NCBI RefSeq assembly: GCF_019249245.1
Contig: NZ_JAESDK010000002.1
Coordinates: 124,001 to 188,000 of the forward strand
Reading direction: 5' to 3'
Source of the DNA: Alteromonas lipotrueiana
GTDB taxonomy: Bacteria; Pseudomonadota; Gammaproteobacteria; Enterobacterales; Alteromonadaceae
DNA: 64,000 nucleotides
The notes beneath the pieces are model-generated. The model worked only from the letters and a program-made list of their open reading frames with translations, was not told the DNA's origin and ran no database searches. A program made the position numbers and the translations under genes. How positions within the stretch are numbered: the stretch's first letter is position 1; every line of letters begins with the position of its first letter. Shown piece by piece: positions 37,925-48,176 of this stretch.

Positions 37925-38356
37925 ATGGCTCTAGAGCGTACTTTTTCGATTATCAAGCCTGATGCAGTAGCAAAAAATGTCATCGGTGCAATTTACAACC
38001 GTTTTGAATCAGCGGGCCTGCGCATTGTTGCATCTAAAATGGTGCACCTGAGCAAAGAGCAAGCTGAAGGCTTTTATGCTGAGCATAAAGAACGTCCTTT
38101 CTTTGGCGCTCTGGTAAACTTCATGACCTCTGGTCCGGTAATGGTTCAGGTTCTTGAAGGCGAAAACGCCGTAGTTAAAAACCGCGAAATCATGGGTGCA
38201 ACTAACCCAGCTGATGCGGCTGCCGGTACATTACGTGCCGATTATGCTGCTTCTATTGATGAAAATGCGGTACACGGTTCTGATGCTCCTGAATCTGCAG
38301 CTCGCGAAATTGCTTACTTCTTTTCAGAAGAAGAAATTTGCCCACGCACTCGTTAA
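37925..38356 (+). CDS. ndk: Nucleoside diphosphate kinase
   Basis: Balances NTP and dNTP pools by transferring the gamma phosphate through a phosphohistidine. The 143-residue protein has the active site [12 protein letters not shown] and begins [18 protein letters not shown], as in the family. A GGAGAAAAG site precedes ATG 37925. It is an independent unit with a terminator. Confidence 0.97.
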   Translation: MALERTFSIIKPDAVAKNVIGAIYNRFESAGLRIVASKMVHLSKEQAEGFYAEHKERPFFGALVNFMTSGPVMVQVLEGENAVVKNREIMGATNPADAAAGTLRADYAASIDENAVHGSDAPESAAREIAYFFSEEEICPRTR

Positions 38357-38374
38357 TTACGAAGCTGGATTGCG

Positions 38375-38403
38375 AAAAGGAGAGCTCAGGCTCTCCTTTT
38401 TTG
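38375..38403 (+). terminator. Terminator after ndk
   Basis: A 10-bp stem (38375-38384/38391-38400) followed by a T run. Confidence 0.88.
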
Positions 38404-38492
38404 TTAGGGCTTATTTTGTTAAGGGATAGTTTGTTAAAGGATATTCTTTGTCCTATCGCAGGCCTGTGCTTTTACCGACTACGCGGCTATGG

Positions 38493-38498
38493 TAAAAT
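38493..38498 (+). promoter_or_regulatory. Possible extended -10 promoter for rlmN
   Basis: TGGTAAAAT, an extended -10 match 113 bases before rlmN; the -35 region is poor. No other promoter-like element stands out in this gap. Confidence 0.4.
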
Positions 38499-38610
38499 TC
38501 GCGCCTAATTTTTGTACGATACGTCCGGTTTTCTTAGACGTATCGGTTTGTGCTGCTTTTAAATAAGCAACCTATTGATTTATATAGTTTAAGGTAAGGT
38601 CAGTCATTTT

Positions 38611-39729
38611 ATGGCAAAAACAAATTTGTTAAATCTCAATCGCGAAGGCCTGCGTGCGTACTTCAAGGAGATTGGCGAAAAACCATTTCGGGCCGATCAG
38701 GTGATGAAATGGATATACCATCAGGGTGTCAGTGACTTTGCCGAGATGTCGAATCTGAACAAAAGCCTGCGTCAAAAGCTTGAAGAAAACTGCGAAATTA
38801 AAGCCCCTGAGATTGCGTATTTCCAGGAAGCCAGTGACGGTACCATCAAGTTTGCCTTAACATTGGAAGGCGGACAAGAAGTAGAAAGTGTCTGGATTCC
38901 TGAAACCGACCGCGCTACTTTGTGTGTATCCTCTCAGGTAGGGTGTGCATTAGAATGTACCTTTTGTTCAACCGCGCAGCAGGGCTTTAATCGCAATCTG
39001 TCAGTCAGTGAAATTATTGGTCAGGTATGGCGGGTTGCTACCTTCTTAGGATTGTCTAATGACACCGGCAAGCGTCCGGTAACTAACGTAGTCATGATGG
39101 GTATGGGCGAACCTTTGCTTAATCTTAAACACGTGATCCCGTCCATGGATTTGATGATGGACGACTTTGGTTTTGGATTGTCTAAGCGCCGGGTTACCTT
39201 AAGTACTTCGGGCGTAGTGCCTGCTTTAGATAAGCTGGGCGATACCATTGATGTGGCTTTGGCCATTTCTTTACATGCGCCTAACGATGAGCTGCGTAAC
39301 GAAATTGTACCTATTAATAAGAAGTACAATATAGAGACATTTTTGGCGGGCGTTAGACGCTATCTTGAAAAGTCGAAAGCCAACCAAGGCAGAGTTACCA
39401 TTGAATATGTGATGCTTTCACATATTAATGACAGCACCGATCAGGCACACGAGTTGGCTAAAGTATTGAAAGATACGCCATGCAAAATAAACCTGATCCC
39501 GTTCAATCCGTATCCCGGGTCGCCATACACCTGTTCATCTAATTCGCGAATTGATCGGTTTTCTAAAGTGCTGATGGAACACGGTTATACCGTGATGGTC
39601 CGCAAAACCCGCGGGGATGATATAGATGCCGCCTGCGGCCAACTGGTGGGTGATGTGGTTGATCGCACTAAAAGAATGTTGAAAAAACAGATGAAGGGCG
39701 AGCAGATTTCGGTGAAAATGGCGCAGTAA
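38611..39729 (+). CDS. rlmN: Dual-specificity rRNA/tRNA (adenine-C2)-methyltransferase RlmN
   Basis: A radical SAM enzyme that methylates C2 of A2503 in 23S rRNA and A37 in some tRNAs. The 372-residue protein has the cluster motif [20 protein letters not shown], the GMGEPLLN strand, and the C-terminal catalytic Cys in DIDAACGQL. Length and motifs are complete. It heads the rlmN-pilF-rodZ-ispG group with 27 bases to the next gene. Confidence 0.96.
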   Translation: MAKTNLLNLNREGLRAYFKEIGEKPFRADQVMKWIYHQGVSDFAEMSNLNKSLRQKLEENCEIKAPEIAYFQEASDGTIKFALTLEGGQEVESVWIPETDRATLCVSSQVGCALECTFCSTAQQGFNRNLSVSEIIGQVWRVATFLGLSNDTGKRPVTNVVMMGMGEPLLNLKHVIPSMDLMMDDFGFGLSKRRVTLSTSGVVPALDKLGDTIDVALAISLHAPNDELRNEIVPINKKYNIETFLAGVRRYLEKSKANQGRVTIEYVMLSHINDSTDQAHELAKVLKDTPCKINLIPFNPYPGSPYTCSSNSRIDRFSKVLMEHGYTVMVRKTRGDDIDAACGQLVGDVVDRTKRMLKKQMKGEQISVKMAQ

Positions 39730-39756
39730 TCTAATTGATACGGAGGTAGTCGCCCT

Positions 39757-40833
39757 ATGCGCAAAAGCCTAATTGCTTGCGTTTTTGTTTTATCAGGATG
39801 TGTTAGTCAGTCTCAACCGGGCATGCTTAGCGACAACTTTGATCAGTCTGAAGCAGCGCGTACCCGAATGTCTTTGGGTCTGACCTATCTTAAAAACGGT
39901 GACTACACCCAGGCTAAGAAAAACCTCGACCGGGCCCTGGAGTTTGGTCCCAGGCTGGCCGACGTACATTATGCTTTGGCCTATTACTACCAAACCGTTG
40001 AAGAAACCCCACGAGCGGTAGAGTATTATGAGAATGCATTAGATTTGGCCCCACGTAATGCCGATATTGCCAACAGTTATGGTGCATTTTTGTGTCAGCA
40101 GCGGCAGTACGATAAAGCGAATAAATACTTTTCCAAAGCGGTAGACAATAAACACTACGCCAATACCGCGCAAACGTATGAAAACATGGGGCTGTGCGCA
40201 CGCGAGCAAAATCAGCATCAAAATGCTATTAAGTACTTCAAAACGGCGTTGAATCATCAACCCTCCCGAGGTAAAACACTGATGTTGTTAACTCAGGAAT
40301 ACCTTGAGACGGGCCAGTATGCAGAGGCTGAAAACAGTTTAAGGCGGTACCAAAAGATGGCGCGAGTTACCGCCCAGTCGCTGTGGTTGTCGGTACAGGT
40401 TGCTGATGCCCAAAATGATGCTAAAGCAGTGCAAAGTTATGGTGAAATGCTTCGCGCTTTGTACCCTCAAAGCGCCCAGTTTAAGCAGTTTCAGACGCTG
40501 GAAAGCCAATCGGGTAGCCGCAACAAGCAAGCTCTGATAAATGATAAAACGGCGGCGCCCGCTGGGTCTGATGATTCCGTCGCATTGAAAAACAAGCCCG
40601 GTACACCGGGTATGCCAGCTACGCAATCCACAAAATTGGTAAGCTTAGCTGAAAATCCGCAGGTTCATGTTGTTCAAAGCAATGAGAACCTGTACCGTCT
40701 TTCTGTTAAATACAACATTAAAATGTCTTCCCTACGTTCTTGGAATAATCTGGCACAGGCGAATGTGCTGGAAGTAGGCTCCAGATTATGGCTGGTCCCC
40801 CCTGAGCAACAAACAAACCAGGTAGTTGAATGA
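39757..40833 (+). CDS. pilW: PilF/PilW-type TPR lipoprotein with C-terminal LysM domain
   Basis: A 358-residue type IV pilus biogenesis lipoprotein; PilF/PilW helps the PilQ secretin assemble in the outer membrane. The lipobox VLSGC gives Cys at about residue 15. TPR repeats fill residues 35-245 (for example ARTRMSLGLTYLKNGDYTQA then KNLDRALEFGP). After a linker rich in Lys, Ala, Pro and Gly comes a LysM-type domain (HVVQSNENLYRLSVKYNI, near residues 305-350), which would bind peptidoglycan. Typical PilF proteins end after the TPRs at about 250 residues. It overlaps rodZ by 4 bases. Confidence 0.9.
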   Translation: MRKSLIACVFVLSGCVSQSQPGMLSDNFDQSEAARTRMSLGLTYLKNGDYTQAKKNLDRALEFGPRLADVHYALAYYYQTVEETPRAVEYYENALDLAPRNADIANSYGAFLCQQRQYDKANKYFSKAVDNKHYANTAQTYENMGLCAREQNQHQNAIKYFKTALNHQPSRGKTLMLLTQEYLETGQYAEAENSLRRYQKMARVTAQSLWLSVQVADAQNDAKAVQSYGEMLRALYPQSAQFKQFQTLESQSGSRNKQALINDKTAAPAGSDDSVALKNKPGTPGMPATQSTKLVSLAENPQVHVVQSNENLYRLSVKYNIKMSSLRSWNNLAQANVLEVGSRLWLVPPEQQTNQVVE

Positions 40834-41801
40834 ATTTAGAAGAAACCACTGAAAAAAGCGCTGATGAGACGTCTATGCAACATCAGCAGACGCCGGGTAA
40901 AATGTTACGCGAAGCTCGTGTTCAGCAAGGGTTATCGCAGCAAGATGTGGCTAACAAACTTTTTTTAAAAGCACATACCATTGAACATATCGAGTCTGAT
41001 GAAATTGACGACTCAATGTCAGTTACCTTTACCAAAGGGTATGTGCGCAACTATGCAAAGTTTTTAGGCATTGATCACGAACTGGTTATCGAGCGATTTA
41101 ATCAGTTACACACGGCCACAAAGCCTCCGGCAGCATTACAAAGTTTTTCGCAGCGTGTCGCTAAACAAGCGCATGATGATCGCTGGATGATGGTGACCTG
41201 GGCCATATTGTTGTTGCTGGTTGCTGCGGTTGTTATCTGGTGGTACCAGCAAGATGATAACGCCAATGAACAGACGATGGCGGTAGATGCACCAACCAGT
41301 AAAGTGACAGCCAGCGAGCGAACCGAAGGGGTTGTTCCGCAACGTCAACCGGCTGATCGCCAGCAAACTCAGCAACAACCTCAGTTAAAAGCGGTTCCGC
41401 GAACGAACAGTGAACCCGCTGTCGATTCGCAGCCAGAAAACGATACGACCTCCTCATTGAGCACACCGCCCGACGCGGATGCTCAACTGGCTGCAACGGA
41501 GCCTTCATCAGCACAAACGCAAAGTGAAGAGTTAACCACACCAAGTGATAGCGCGCCACAATCTGCAAAATTCACATTTAATGATGAATGCTGGGTAAAT
41601 ATTGTTGATGCCAGCGGCGAAGTACTGGCAACAGGTATTAAAAAGGCGGGGCGGGTAATGGAAATCTCCGGTCAGCCCCCCATCAGTGTTACGTTGGGCG
41701 CGCCTGATGATGTAGCTATTGTTTATGCGGGTGAAAATGTCGATATTTCTGGGTTTCAGAATGGTCGTACCGCACGCTTCTCACTACCTTTGCGGGGATA
41801 A
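40830..41801 (+). CDS. rodZ: Cytoskeletal membrane protein RodZ
   Basis: A 323-residue bitopic protein that links MreB to the cell-wall elongation machinery. The N-terminal Cro-like HTH ([20 protein letters not shown], residues 27-100) is cytoplasmic, one helix follows ([20 protein letters not shown], near 115), then a long Gln/Thr/Ser/Pro-rich periplasmic linker and the C-terminal DUF4115 domain ([19 protein letters not shown]). It is translationally coupled to pilW and 2 bases before ispG. Confidence 0.92.
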   Translation: MNLEETTEKSADETSMQHQQTPGKMLREARVQQGLSQQDVANKLFLKAHTIEHIESDEIDDSMSVTFTKGYVRNYAKFLGIDHELVIERFNQLHTATKPPAALQSFSQRVAKQAHDDRWMMVTWAILLLLVAAVVIWWYQQDDNANEQTMAVDAPTSKVTASERTEGVVPQRQPADRQQTQQQPQLKAVPRTNSEPAVDSQPENDTTSSLSTPPDADAQLAATEPSSAQTQSEELTTPSDSAPQSAKFTFNDECWVNIVDASGEVLATGIKKAGRVMEISGQPPISVTLGAPDDVAIVYAGENVDISGFQNGRTARFSLPLRG

Positions 41802-41803
41802 AC

Positions 41804-42925
41804 ATGTTTGGTGAAAGTCCGATTAAACGCAGAAAATCAATTCGTATTAATGTAGGCAATGTGCCCATTGGTGATGGAGCGCCAATTGCGGTGCAGTCGA
41901 TGACCAACACGCCAACCACTGACGTAGCGGCAACGGTGGCACAAATTAATCGAATTGTGGGTGTGGGCGGTGAAATAGTTCGTGTGTCAGTACCTACAAT
42001 GGACGCGGCTGAAGCCTTCAAAGAAATTCGCAAACAGGTGAGTGTGCCTTTAATCGCCGATATTCATTTTGATTATCGTATCGCTCTGAAGGTCGCCGAA
42101 TACGGCGTTGATTGTTTGCGTATCAACCCCGGCAATATTGGTAATATGGATCGCGTGCGTTCGGTAGTCGATTGCGCCAAAGACAAAAACATTCCTATTC
42201 GAATTGGAGTGAACGGCGGTTCACTGGAAAAAGATTTGCAGGAAAAATACGGAGAACCCACCCCTGAGGCTTTGGTCGAGTCGGCTATGCGCCACGTGGA
42301 TATACTCGATAAGCTTAATTTTAATCAGTTTAAAGTAAGCGTGAAAGCTTCCGATGTTTTTTTAGCGGTCGGGGCGTATCGTGAATTGGCTAAACGTATC
42401 GACCAGCCCTTGCATCTGGGAATTACTGAAGCCGGCGGTCAGCGCGCAGGCGCAGTTAAAAGCTCGGTAGGTTTAGGGATGCTGCTGGCCGAAGGCATCG
42501 GCGATACGCTACGGGTTTCTTTGGCCGCTGACCCGGTGGAAGAAATTAAAGTAGGTTTTGATATTCTAAAGTCATTACGCATACGCTCACGTGGCATCAA
42601 TTTTATCGCATGTCCAAGCTGTTCGCGTCAGGAATTTGATGTCATCGGCACCGTTAACGCCCTTGAACAGCGTGTAGAAGATATTCTCACGCCAATGGAT
42701 GTGTCGATTATTGGCTGTGTAGTTAACGGTCCGGGTGAGGCAGAAATATCTGACCTGGGCCTTACCGGCGCGCGTAATATGAGTGGCTATTATGAAGATG
42801 GTAAGCGTCAAAAAGTACGCCTGAAAAACGATGAGCTGGTTGATCAGCTGGAAAAGCGTATCAGAGCAAAAGCGAACCAGTTAGATGAAAGCCGAAAAAT
42901 TGCGGTAGCAATAAAAGACGAATAA
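41804..42925 (+). CDS. ispG: 4-hydroxy-3-methylbut-2-enyl diphosphate synthase
   Basis: A [4Fe-4S] enzyme of the MEP isoprenoid pathway, making HMBPP from MEcPP. The 373-residue protein has the N-terminal TIM barrel ([20 protein letters not shown]), and the cluster Cys in [13 protein letters not shown] and [11 protein letters not shown]. It is directly after rodZ. The cluster requirement links it to the Fe-S locus upstream. A terminator hairpin follows. Confidence 0.96.
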   Translation: MFGESPIKRRKSIRINVGNVPIGDGAPIAVQSMTNTPTTDVAATVAQINRIVGVGGEIVRVSVPTMDAAEAFKEIRKQVSVPLIADIHFDYRIALKVAEYGVDCLRINPGNIGNMDRVRSVVDCAKDKNIPIRIGVNGGSLEKDLQEKYGEPTPEALVESAMRHVDILDKLNFNQFKVSVKASDVFLAVGAYRELAKRIDQPLHLGITEAGGQRAGAVKSSVGLGMLLAEGIGDTLRVSLAADPVEEIKVGFDILKSLRIRSRGINFIACPSCSRQEFDVIGTVNALEQRVEDILTPMDVSIIGCVVNGPGEAEISDLGLTGARNMSGYYEDGKRQKVRLKNDELVDQLEKRIRAKANQLDESRKIAVAIKDE

Positions 42926-42951
42926 CCCACGGATGTCCGATGTGGCAAACG

Positions 42952-42995
42952 TTGTTGTTTCCCTACAAAGCCCCTATAATGCGGGGCTTTTATTT
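42952..42995 (+). promoter_or_regulatory. hisS promoter whose -10 lies in the loop of the ispG terminator
   Basis: A terminator hairpin has an 8-bp stem (42967-42974/42983-42990) followed by a T-rich tail. Its 8-base loop is TATAATGC, so the loop holds a perfect -10 hexamer (42975-42980). A -35 TTGTTG lies at 42952-42957 with a 17-base spacer. The same bases would end the ispG transcript and start the hisS one, about 30 bases before the hisS start codon. Confidence 0.7.
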
Positions 42996-43017
42996 ATCAG
43001 CAGTATGAGATATTCAG

Positions 43018-44295
43018 GTGGCTAAAACAATACAGGCTATACGCGGAATGAACGACTGCCTGCCGGAAGTATCCGGTATCTGGCAACAGGTAGAATCAAC
43101 CTTACGATCAGTGGTAGCCAGTTATGGTTATCAGGAGATACGTACTCCGATAGTTGAGAGTACCGACTTATTCAAACGCTCTATTGGTGAAGTTACCGAT
43201 ATTGTTGAAAAAGAAATGTACACTTTTGATGACCGAAATGGCGATAGCCTGACGTTGCGTCCTGAAGGGACCGCAAGTTGTGTACGGGCCGGTAACGAGC
43301 ATGGTCTGTTGTACAATCAGCAACAGCGGCTTTGGTACATGGGCCCGATGTTTCGCCATGAACGACCTCAAAAGGGGCGTTACCGGCAGTTTCATCAGTT
43401 TGGCGTAGAAGCTTACGGTCTGGCCGGTCCTGATATTGACTTAGAAGTGATACTGCTTAGCGCCCGGTTTTGGAAGGCATGCGGTATTGCCGAGCATGTT
43501 ACCTTGCAGATCAACTCATTAGGCTCTAATGAAGCGCGCCAGGCTTACCGCGAGGCATTGATTGAATTTTTAACCGCCCGCGCTGACCAGCTTGATGAAG
43601 ACTCACGTCGACGCATGACCACCAATCCTCTACGTGTATTGGATAGCAAAAATCCAGAAGTACAGGCCGCGTTAGAAGGCGCGCCTTCGCTACTGGATCA
43701 TCTTGACGCCGAATCAAAAGAACATTTTTCACAGTTATGTGAACGATTACGTTCAGCAGGTATCGAATATGAGATTAATCCACGGTTGGTGCGCGGATTA
43801 GACTATTATAACCGCACTGTATTTGAATGGGTTACCGATAGCCTGGGATCACAGGGTACGGTGTGTGCGGGCGGTCGTTACGATGGTCTGGTAGAGCAAT
43901 TAGGCGGAAAATCAACCCCTGCAGTTGGCTTTGCGATGGGTATCGAGCGACTGGTATTGATGCTCACCACCTTAAAGGCTGAAGAGCAAGATACCAGCAG
44001 TGCAGATGTGTTTATAACCGCTTTGGGTGACGACGTTACAGATTATGCAGTCAGCGTTGCCGAACAACTGCGTAACACGCTGCCAGGGGTTCGGGTAATG
44101 ATGCATTGCGGTGGTGGTAATCTTAAAAAGCAGCTAAAACGTGCTGATAAAACCGGCGCTAAAGTTGCTTTGTTACTGGGCAGCGAAGAAGCCGATAACC
44201 ACCAGGTTACTATTAAGCCACTGCGCGATGGACAAAATCAGAGTACCGTTTCCTTAGATTCGTTAAGTGCAGAATTAGAATCATTAATTAGTTAA
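43018..44295 (+). CDS. hisS: Histidine-tRNA ligase
   Basis: A class II synthetase of 425 residues that charges tRNA-His. Motif 2 is [22 protein letters not shown]; the histidine-specific loops are [15 protein letters not shown] and CAGGRYDGL; motif 3 is [11 protein letters not shown]. The C-terminal anticodon domain runs from about residue 325. The start is GTG 43018, followed by the usual [12 protein letters not shown]. yfgM follows. Confidence 0.97.
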   Translation: MAKTIQAIRGMNDCLPEVSGIWQQVESTLRSVVASYGYQEIRTPIVESTDLFKRSIGEVTDIVEKEMYTFDDRNGDSLTLRPEGTASCVRAGNEHGLLYNQQQRLWYMGPMFRHERPQKGRYRQFHQFGVEAYGLAGPDIDLEVILLSARFWKACGIAEHVTLQINSLGSNEARQAYREALIEFLTARADQLDEDSRRRMTTNPLRVLDSKNPEVQAALEGAPSLLDHLDAESKEHFSQLCERLRSAGIEYEINPRLVRGLDYYNRTVFEWVTDSLGSQGTVCAGGRYDGLVEQLGGKSTPAVGFAMGIERLVLMLTTLKAEEQDTSSADVFITALGDDVTDYAVSVAEQLRNTLPGVRVMMHCGGGNLKKQLKRADKTGAKVALLLGSEEADNHQVTIKPLRDGQNQSTVSLDSLSAELESLIS

Positions 44296-44353
44296 CTAAA
44301 ATACACAGGTCGCAGAAAGGCGGCTTGCCGGACGTACAATACAGAGGTCAGAG

Positions 44354-44974
44354 ATGGAACAGTTCGCTACAGAAGAACAACAAGTAGAAGCGATAAAGCG
44401 ATTCTGGAAAGATAATGGCATGGCCATCGTTTTGGGCGCAGTAGTAGGCTTGGGCGGCCTGTGGGGATGGCGCTATTACAGCGAAACACAGCTTGAAAAT
44501 AAAGCTCAGGCTTCCGTTGAGTATCAGCAGGCGGTTGAAACACTACCTTCACAAGCCGGGCTAGATAATGTAGACAAGTTTATCAGTAGCCACAACGATT
44601 CTGGATATGCCAGCATTGCCCGGTTTATGAAAGTAAGCAAGTTGGTAGAAAACAATGAGCTTGATCAGGCGGCAAATACGTTGGAAGAAGTAATAAGTAC
44701 TACTGATGACAACAACTTAAAAGCATTGGCAGGAATTCAGTTAGCGCGAATTCAGCTTGAACAGAATAATTTTGATCAGGCTTTGGCCACCTTGGGTGGT
44801 TTGAACAACGATGCATTTAGCAGCTTAATTGCAGAAATAAAGGGCGATGTTCTGGCAGCTCAGGGTAAACCTGACGATGCTCGTATGGCCTATACCAAAG
44901 CGCTGGAAAATAACGCCAGTAACCAGTTGGTTAAAATGAAGCTTGATAACCTGTCAGTTGTCACTGGCTCATAA
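44354..44974 (+). CDS. yfgM: YfgM-like TPR membrane protein
   Basis: A 206-residue bitopic protein. The cytoplasmic N terminus has FATEEQQVEAIKRFWKDNG; one helix follows (GMAIVLGAVVGLGGLWGWRY), then a periplasmic TPR-like helical domain. In E. coli YfgM (RcsB-regulated) works with the periplasmic chaperone PpiD at SecYEG. Lies between hisS and bamB, the usual order. Confidence 0.92.
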   Translation: MEQFATEEQQVEAIKRFWKDNGMAIVLGAVVGLGGLWGWRYYSETQLENKAQASVEYQQAVETLPSQAGLDNVDKFISSHNDSGYASIARFMKVSKLVENNELDQAANTLEEVISTTDDNNLKALAGIQLARIQLEQNNFDQALATLGGLNNDAFSSLIAEIKGDVLAAQGKPDDARMAYTKALENNASNQLVKMKLDNLSVVTGS

Positions 44975-44994
44975 GAATTCAAGAGGTAGCTAGT

Positions 44995-46254
44995 TTGTCA
45001 CGATTAACGTGTGGTCAGAAGGGCCGAATTTCACGCACCATGGGTTTAGCGCTGGTGATGAGTATCTCATTGACCGGTTGTACAACGGTTTCAAATTGGT
45101 TTGCTGAAGAAGAAGAGATAGCAATACGCACTCTTAAGCCTATTGATGCAGAGTTTGAACCTGAAGTAATCTGGGATACCGATGTTGGCGATGGTATAGA
45201 TGACTATTTTTCGCGCTTACGTCCGGTTTATGGTGATAACAAAGTATTTGCGGCCAGCCGTCATGGCGAAGTTGCTGCTTTGGACCCAGAAACCGGAGAG
45301 AAACACTGGCAGCGTAATTTAGCCACGTTTGCCGACGACGGTATGTTCAGCGCGGTTAGCCAGTTGTGGCGTTCAGGCGAGTCTGCCCGTATAGGCGGTT
45401 TGGCCTTTAACGAACAAACCGTGTATGTAGGTACCGAAAATGGCGCCATCATAGCAATGGATTCAGCCACCGGTGAAACCCGTTGGTCGCACTCTGTAGA
45501 AGGCGAAATACTATCCGCTCCGGTGGTTTCTGAAGGCGTGTTGGTTGTAAATACAGGGGCAGGCACGCTGTTTGGTATTGATGCCGATTCGGGCGAACAG
45601 CTGTGGTTAAACGAAAGCGATGTTCCGCCACTGACCCTTCGTGGTATTTCTGCGCCAATAGCCGCTAACGGTGGCACGATTGTAGGCACCCCCACGGGTA
45701 AGATACAGGTTAATATTATCGACTCGGGGTTGGTTGCCTGGGAAACCGCCATCACCAAACCGGCGGGCGCGACTGAGCTTGAACGTATTGTCGACGTAGA
45801 TGTCACCCCGCTTATGTATGGCGGTATTATTTATGCAATTTCTTACAATGGCACATTAGCCGCCATTGAGCTTCGTAGCGGCCGCGTTATCTGGAAACGT
45901 GAATACGGGTCGTATCGTGACGTTACGTTAAGCGACAACACCTTGTTTGTGGTTGATAATAAATCCATTGTTTACGGTTTGGATCGTCGAAACGGGGTGG
46001 AGCTATGGTCACAAAGTTCACTTAAACAGCGTAATCTAACCGAAGCCTTACCGGTAGGTGATCACGTAGTGGTAGGCGACAAATGGGGCTTTTTACATTG
46101 GATAAACCAGGAAGACGGCAAAATAGTTGCCCGTTATGACCTGGGTGGAGACGATGAAGACGAGTCTGTCTACGTATCGCCAATTGTTGTTGATGATAAA
46201 ATTGTAGCGATCACCCGCGACGGTACGGTAGCGGCACTGACTATCGGGCAGTAG
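44995..46254 (+). CDS. bamB: Outer-membrane assembly lipoprotein BamB
   Basis: The 419-residue beta-propeller lipoprotein of the BAM complex, which folds outer-membrane proteins. The lipobox LTGC is near residue 28. Repeated PQQ-like blades follow (AALDPETGEKHWQRNL, IAMDSATGETRWSHSVEG, FGIDADSGEQLWLNES and others). The start is TTG 44995 with AGAGG upstream, giving a long basic n-region; ATG 45040 is an alternative 15 codons later. A strong terminator follows. Confidence 0.94.
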   Translation: MSRLTCGQKGRISRTMGLALVMSISLTGCTTVSNWFAEEEEIAIRTLKPIDAEFEPEVIWDTDVGDGIDDYFSRLRPVYGDNKVFAASRHGEVAALDPETGEKHWQRNLATFADDGMFSAVSQLWRSGESARIGGLAFNEQTVYVGTENGAIIAMDSATGETRWSHSVEGEILSAPVVSEGVLVVNTGAGTLFGIDADSGEQLWLNESDVPPLTLRGISAPIAANGGTIVGTPTGKIQVNIIDSGLVAWETAITKPAGATELERIVDVDVTPLMYGGIIYAISYNGTLAAIELRSGRVIWKREYGSYRDVTLSDNTLFVVDNKSIVYGLDRRNGVELWSQSSLKQRNLTEALPVGDHVVVGDKWGFLHWINQEDGKIVARYDLGGDDEDESVYVSPIVVDDKIVAITRDGTVAALTIGQ

Positions 46255-46328
46255 CTATCGAACTTGGTACAAAGCTATGGTAGATGGCTGACGAAACTGT
46301 CGTTTACCGTTACACTATAGCTATATAA

Positions 46329-46364
46329 GAACAAGCCGCGTGCTAACGCGGCTTGTTCGTTTTT
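46329..46364 (+). terminator. Terminator between bamB and der
   Basis: A perfect 12-bp stem (46329-46340/46347-46358) followed by GTTTTTG. der starts 28 bases after it, so der must have a promoter within or beyond this element, or be served by read-through. Confidence 0.9.
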
Positions 46365-46391
46365 GTTTATATCTCATGTAGGAATACATTA

Positions 46392-47837
46392 ATGTTGCCT
46401 GTAGTTGCACTGGTGGGCCGGCCTAATGTCGGAAAATCCACGTTATTTAATCGACTAACCAATACCCGGGATGCCCTTGTGGCTGATTTTCCGGGGCTCA
46501 CCCGTGATCGAAAATACGGACAGGCTACTTTTGATAGCAAACAATTTATTGTGGTAGATACCGGCGGCATTACCGGAGACGAAGCCGGCATCGATGCTCA
46601 CATGGCCCAGCAGTCTTTACTGGCCATTGACGAAGCCGATGTGGTGCTGTTTTTAGTCGACGCCCGTGCAGGCCTGATGCCCGCTGACCAGGGTATTGCA
46701 GAGCATCTGCGTAAGGTTGACAAAAAAGTGTATGTGGTCGCCAATAAGGTTGATGGTATAGACGGCGATAGCGAAAGCGCTGACTTTTTCGCGCTGGGTC
46801 TAGGTCATGTCTATCAAATAGCTGCCGCCCACGGCCGCGGGGTTTCTCAGCTATTAGATAAAGGGCTTAATCCTTTAGCTGAGCAATTTCCTGAAATGGA
46901 AGTGGTGGCTAAGCCAACCCATGAAGAGCTTACTTCAGATGAACAGCTGGAACGTTTAAAAAATCTTCCGATAAAATTGGCGATAGTGGGTAAACCCAAT
47001 GTGGGTAAGTCAACACTGACCAACCGAATTCTGGGTGAAGACAGAGTGGTGGTGTACGACATGCCGGGTACTACCCGAGACAGCGTATATATTCCGCTTG
47101 AGCGCGATGAACGCGAATATATTTTGATAGACACCGCGGGGGTAAGAAAACGTCGGAAAATAACCGAAGCGGTAGAGAAATTTTCGATTGTTAAGACACT
47201 GCAGGCAATTGAAGAGTCTAATGTTGTTTTGCTGGTCATCGATGCTCGTGAAGGTCTTTCTGATCAGGACTTAAGTTTGTTAGGTTTTGTACTTAACTCG
47301 GGGCGTTCGCTGGTTCTTGCGGTAAATAAATGGGATGGCCTGGATACCGATGTTAAAGACGAAATTAAACGTGAGATAGACCGTCGTTTAGGTTTTATCG
47401 ATTTTGCGCGTTTGCATTTTATTTCAGCGTTGCATGGGTCGGGTGTAGGCAACTTGTTTGATTCGGTAGTCGAAGCGTACGATAGCGCTACCCGCCGTAT
47501 TAATACCTCCATTTTGACGCAAATTATGGAAATGGCTCAGGATGAACATCAGCCACCGTTGGTTCAGGGACGCCGGGTCAAAATGAAATACGCCCACGCA
47601 GGGGGCTACAACCCTCCGGTTATTGTGATTCATGGTAATCAGGTAGATCGCCTTTCTGGCGCTTATAAACGTTTCTTAATGAATTATTTCAGAAAGTCTT
47701 TGAAAATTATGGGTACGCCAATTCGTATTGAGTTCAGAGAAGGCGCAAACCCGTTTGAAGGCAAAAAGAATAAGCTGACCCTGGCGCAGGAGCGTAAACG
47801 TAAGCGTTTAATGACGTTTCATAAAAAAAGTAAGTAA
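46392..47837 (+). CDS. der: Ribosome assembly GTPase Der (EngA)
   Basis: A GTPase with two consecutive G domains and a C-terminal KH-like domain, needed for 50S assembly. G1 of the first domain is [12 protein letters not shown], of the second [13 protein letters not shown]3 motifs are DTGGI and DTAGV; G4 motifs are NKVD and NKWD. 481 residues from ATG 46392, which has an AGGA site; the frame is open 13 codons upstream but homologues start here. A terminator follows. Confidence 0.97.
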   Translation: MLPVVALVGRPNVGKSTLFNRLTNTRDALVADFPGLTRDRKYGQATFDSKQFIVVDTGGITGDEAGIDAHMAQQSLLAIDEADVVLFLVDARAGLMPADQGIAEHLRKVDKKVYVVANKVDGIDGDSESADFFALGLGHVYQIAAAHGRGVSQLLDKGLNPLAEQFPEMEVVAKPTHEELTSDEQLERLKNLPIKLAIVGKPNVGKSTLTNRILGEDRVVVYDMPGTTRDSVYIPLERDEREYILIDTAGVRKRRKITEAVEKFSIVKTLQAIEESNVVLLVIDAREGLSDQDLSLLGFVLNSGRSLVLAVNKWDGLDTDVKDEIKREIDRRLGFIDFARLHFISALHGSGVGNLFDSVVEAYDSATRRINTSILTQIMEMAQDEHQPPLVQGRRVKMKYAHAGGYNPPVIVIHGNQVDRLSGAYKRFLMNYFRKSLKIMGTPIRIEFREGANPFEGKKNKLTLAQERKRKRLMTFHKKSK

Positions 47838-47842
47838 ATGTG

Positions 47843-47866
47843 AAAAGGGGCGAAAGCCCCTTTTTT
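47843..47866 (+). terminator. Terminator after der
   Basis: A 9-bp stem (47843-47851/47856-47864) with a GAAA loop, then Ts. Confidence 0.92.
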
Positions 47867-47894
47867 GATTGTGTTTTGCTGTGCTGTGCCCAGG

Positions 47895-48016
47895 AGGGGT
47901 ACTTTCAAAACTATCGACAGTTTTATCTAGTTTATCCCTACACATATTTCAGGAAATATAACCCCCTTTGTCGCGTTGGAGACAGCAATCATAGGGACGG
48001 AGCTTCGCTCTTCTGA
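47895..48016. repeat. Structured intergenic repeat, copy A
   Basis: Aligns with copy B at an offset of exactly 140 bases over about 122 bases, roughly 80% identical by eye. It carries a perfect 16-bp palindrome (ATATTTC-AG-GAAATAT, 47944-47959), a TGTC/GACA hairpin near 47969-47984, and a terminal hairpin at 47989-48016 whose inner stem is GAGC/GCTC with a TTC loop. The hairpin is described further under copy B. Confidence 0.85.
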
Positions 48017-48034
48017 ACTTCCACTTTTTCCATC

Positions 48035-48156
48035 AGGGATACTTTCAGAGCAATGGACAGTTTTTCTCTGCTTATCCCTAATGATATTTCAGGAAATATA
48101 ACGGTCTTTGTCGCGTTGGCGACAGCAACCAGAGGGACGGGCGTCGCCCCTCTGGA
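48035..48156. repeat. Structured intergenic repeat, copy B
   Basis: Same plan as copy A. The 16-bp palindrome is at 48084-48099. The second hairpin is a perfect TGTCGC/GCGACA with loop GTTG (48109-48124). The terminal hairpin (48129-48155) has outer stem CCAGAG/CTCTGG, a GGAC bulge, and inner stem GGGC/GCCC with loop GTC. Compared with copy A, two base pairs change on both sides and stay paired (C-G to T-A in the outer stem, G-C to A-T in the inner), one becomes a G-T wobble and one is lost. This pattern suggests selection on the hairpin. Confidence 0.85.
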
Positions 48157-48176
48157 CACCCCCGCTAGCCCTTACG

